From: Heyndrickxia shackletonii
Lineage (GTDB): Bacteria > Bacillota > Bacilli > Bacillales > Bacillaceae_C
DNA length: 52,709 bases
Direction: 5' to 3'
Assembly: GCF_001420715.1 (NCBI RefSeq)
Contig: NZ_LJJC01000006.1
Location: 554,770-607,478 of the forward strand
Below are positions 51,652 to 52,709 of this stretch, piece by piece (position 1 is the first letter of the stretch; each line of letters begins with the position of its first letter). A program made the translations under genes and the position numbers. The notes below the pieces were generated by a model. The model made no database searches. It was not told the DNA's origin and saw nothing but the letters and a program-made list of their open reading frames with translations.

Positions 51652-52410
51652 ATGGATTTAAAAGATAAAATTGCCTTAATAACTGGTGCTGGAAGCGGAA
51701 TTGGTCGAGCAAGCAGCTTGCTGATGGCAAAACAAGGTGCAAAAGTTGTACTGGTGGATTTTAATCAAGAAACAGGCGAAGAAACATTAAAAATGGTGAA
51801 AGAACAAGGCGGAGAAGGTGTCTTCGTACAAGCGGATGTATCGAAAGACGAGGATGTTCAAAGATATGTTCAAACAGCGGTAGATACATTTGGACGCATT
51901 GATGTGTTCTTTAATAATGCAGGAATTATTCAGAAGTTTGCTCCGCTTACAGAGGTTGAGGAAACGGAATTCGATCGGATCATGTCTGTAAACGTTAAAG
52001 GTGTATTCCTAGGCTTGAAATATGTATTAAAGGTTATGGAAAATCAAGGATGCGGTTCGATTATTAATACAGCTTCTACAGCAGGCGTTCGAAGTGAACA
52101 TAGTACTTCTGTATACTCTGCAAGCAAACATGCAGTAATAGGGCTTACAAAATCCGCTTCTCTAGAATATGTGAAAAAAGGCATTCGTGTGAATGCGATC
52201 TGCCCTGGTGGAGTGAAGACCGCTTTAACAAATAGCGTTGAACAAATGTTTGTTCAATCTGGTTATGTACCAGAAGAAATACCAAACATGAGAATGGGAC
52301 GTTATGCACAGCCAGAAGAGCTTGCAGAAATGGTTGCATTTTTGGCTTCCGATAAAGCTAGCTATATGACTGGTTCTGTTGTCGTTGTAGACGGCGGATT
52401 AACTTTATAA
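51652..52410 (+). CDS. Short-chain dehydrogenase/reductase
   Basis: 252 residues, a classical SDR. Cofactor motif TGAGSGIG (11-18), NNAG (88-91), and the catalytic set Asn114, Ser142, Tyr155 and Lys159 (YSASK) are all present. Asp36 after the second strand (VVLVDFN) favours NAD+ over NADP+. It closely resembles the glucose-1-dehydrogenase/cyclopentanol-type bacterial SDRs; the substrate cannot be told. ATG at 51652 follows AAGGAGG. The gene is alone and ends at a terminator directly followed by a group II intron. Confidence 0.93.
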   Translation: MDLKDKIALITGAGSGIGRASSLLMAKQGAKVVLVDFNQETGEETLKMVKEQGGEGVFVQADVSKDEDVQRYVQTAVDTFGRIDVFFNNAGIIQKFAPLTEVEETEFDRIMSVNVKGVFLGLKYVLKVMENQGCGSIINTASTAGVRSEHSTSVYSASKHAVIGLTKSASLEYVKKGIRVNAICPGGVKTALTNSVEQMFVQSGYVPEEIPNMRMGRYAQPEELAEMVAFLASDKASYMTGSVVVVDGGLTL

Positions 52411-52431
52411 TCATCAACTTTATAAAAAATA

Positions 52432-52466
52432 AAAGGATGGAATTTTCGAATTCCATCCTTTCTTTA
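52432..52466 (+). terminator. Terminator of the SDR gene (intron target)
   Basis: AAAGGATGGAATT / AATTCCATCCTTT stem with a TTCG tetraloop, then CTTTATT. The intron starts at 52469, just past this hairpin. Confidence 0.92.
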
Positions 52467-52468
52467 TT

Positions 52469-52709
52469 GTGCGCCCGGCATGGGTGTAGTCTCTAGGGTG
52501 AAAGTCCCGAACTGTGAAGGCAGAAGTAGCAGTTAGCTTAACGCAAGGGTGTCCGTGGTGACGCGGAATCTGAAGGAAGCGAGCGGCAAACTTCCGGTCT
52601 GAGGAACACGAACTTCATACAAGGCTAGGTATCATTGGATGAGTTTGCAATACAAAACAAAGTCCTTTCTGCCGAAGGTGATACAAAGTAAATGAAGCAG
52701 ATAGATGGA
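52469..52709 (+). mobile_element. Group IIC intron, 5' part (runs off the window)
   Basis: Begins GTGCGCCCGGCATGGGTG and continues with the domain I segments GGGTGAAAGTCCCGAACTG, GAAGGCAGAAGTAGCAGTTA, GTGTCCGTGGTGACGCGG and CACGAACTTCATACAAGGC. As I recall it, these match the Oceanobacillus iheyensis group IIC intron almost base for base. The insertion point directly after a terminator hairpin is the known target preference of class IIC. Its reverse transcriptase/maturase gene would lie beyond the right edge; no ORF is visible in this part. Confidence 0.93.

Noticed and set aside
1-52709. tRNA, rRNA, CRISPR arrays, prophage or insertion sequences
   Set aside because: None seen by eye apart from the group II intron at the right edge; small non-coding RNAs could still be missed without a covariance search.

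Overview
The window reads as chromosomal DNA of a low-GC, endospore-forming Bacillaceae member. The signs are AGGAGG-type ribosome binding sites with many TTG/GTG starts, T-box leaders, a BirA operator, a Rok-like nucleoid protein, a DUF3231 protein and the block gatCAB - dagK - rlmCD, which resembles the Bacillus subtilis yer/yef region. No rRNA, tRNA or CRISPR array was seen. All comparisons are from memory of the families; no search was run.

Layout. 1-3.8 kb: 3' part of isocitrate lyase, a Rok-like silencer, and on the minus strand brnQ behind an isoleucine-type T-box. 3.9-5.3 kb: an MFS exporter preceded by an 18-codon leader peptide and two mutually exclusive hairpins, one of which covers the exporter's ribosome binding site. 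5.6-8.8 kb: gatCAB. 9-12 kb: a small Cys protein, a thioredoxin-fold protein and an overlapping NAT/DUF402/GrpB trio. 11.9-15.2 kb (minus): bioY, acyl-CoA ligase and thiolase (B. subtilis yhfUTS order) under a BirA box. 15.2-18.2 kb: a translationally coupled ECF sigma, zinc anti-sigma and two membrane protein genes. 18.5-28.5 kb: dagK, putP (minus), a DUF3231 protein, a threonyl-tRNA synthetase without TGS and editing domains behind two tandem Thr T-boxes, a NagZ-DUF4309 lipoprotein (minus), rlmCD and an MBL-fold hydrolase.

28.7-35.3 kb is transport and stress: an MFS exporter, a TipA-like MerR regulator with its 19-bp-spacer promoter, a universal stress protein, a TetR plus two SMR subunits with a palindromic operator, and a ProP-like symporter. 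35.3-40.1 kb is a sugar PTS locus: RpiR regulator, PfkB kinase, PTS IIBCA and tagatose-1,6-bisphosphate aldolase, most simply a D-tagatose catabolic operon. 40.1-43 kb holds a repeat-rich gap, a Cof-type phosphatase, a MerR gene divergent from a small membrane protein, and a thioesterase.

43.3-49 kb is the most unusual block: an HTH-plus-helical-repeat (RRNPP-like) regulator, a 16-codon ORF, a 37-bp operator-like inverted repeat, then a 1390-residue secreted subtilase carrying PA, cohesin-like and dockerin-like modules. 49.2-52.4 kb has a quinone oxidoreductase, an AraC regulator and an SDR dehydrogenase. The window ends inside the 5' part of a group IIC intron inserted directly behind the SDR terminator.

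The candidates for undescribed biology are the competing-hairpin leader at 3.95-4.08 kb, the trimmed ThrRS with tandem T-boxes, and the regulator/mini-ORF/palindrome/protease unit.
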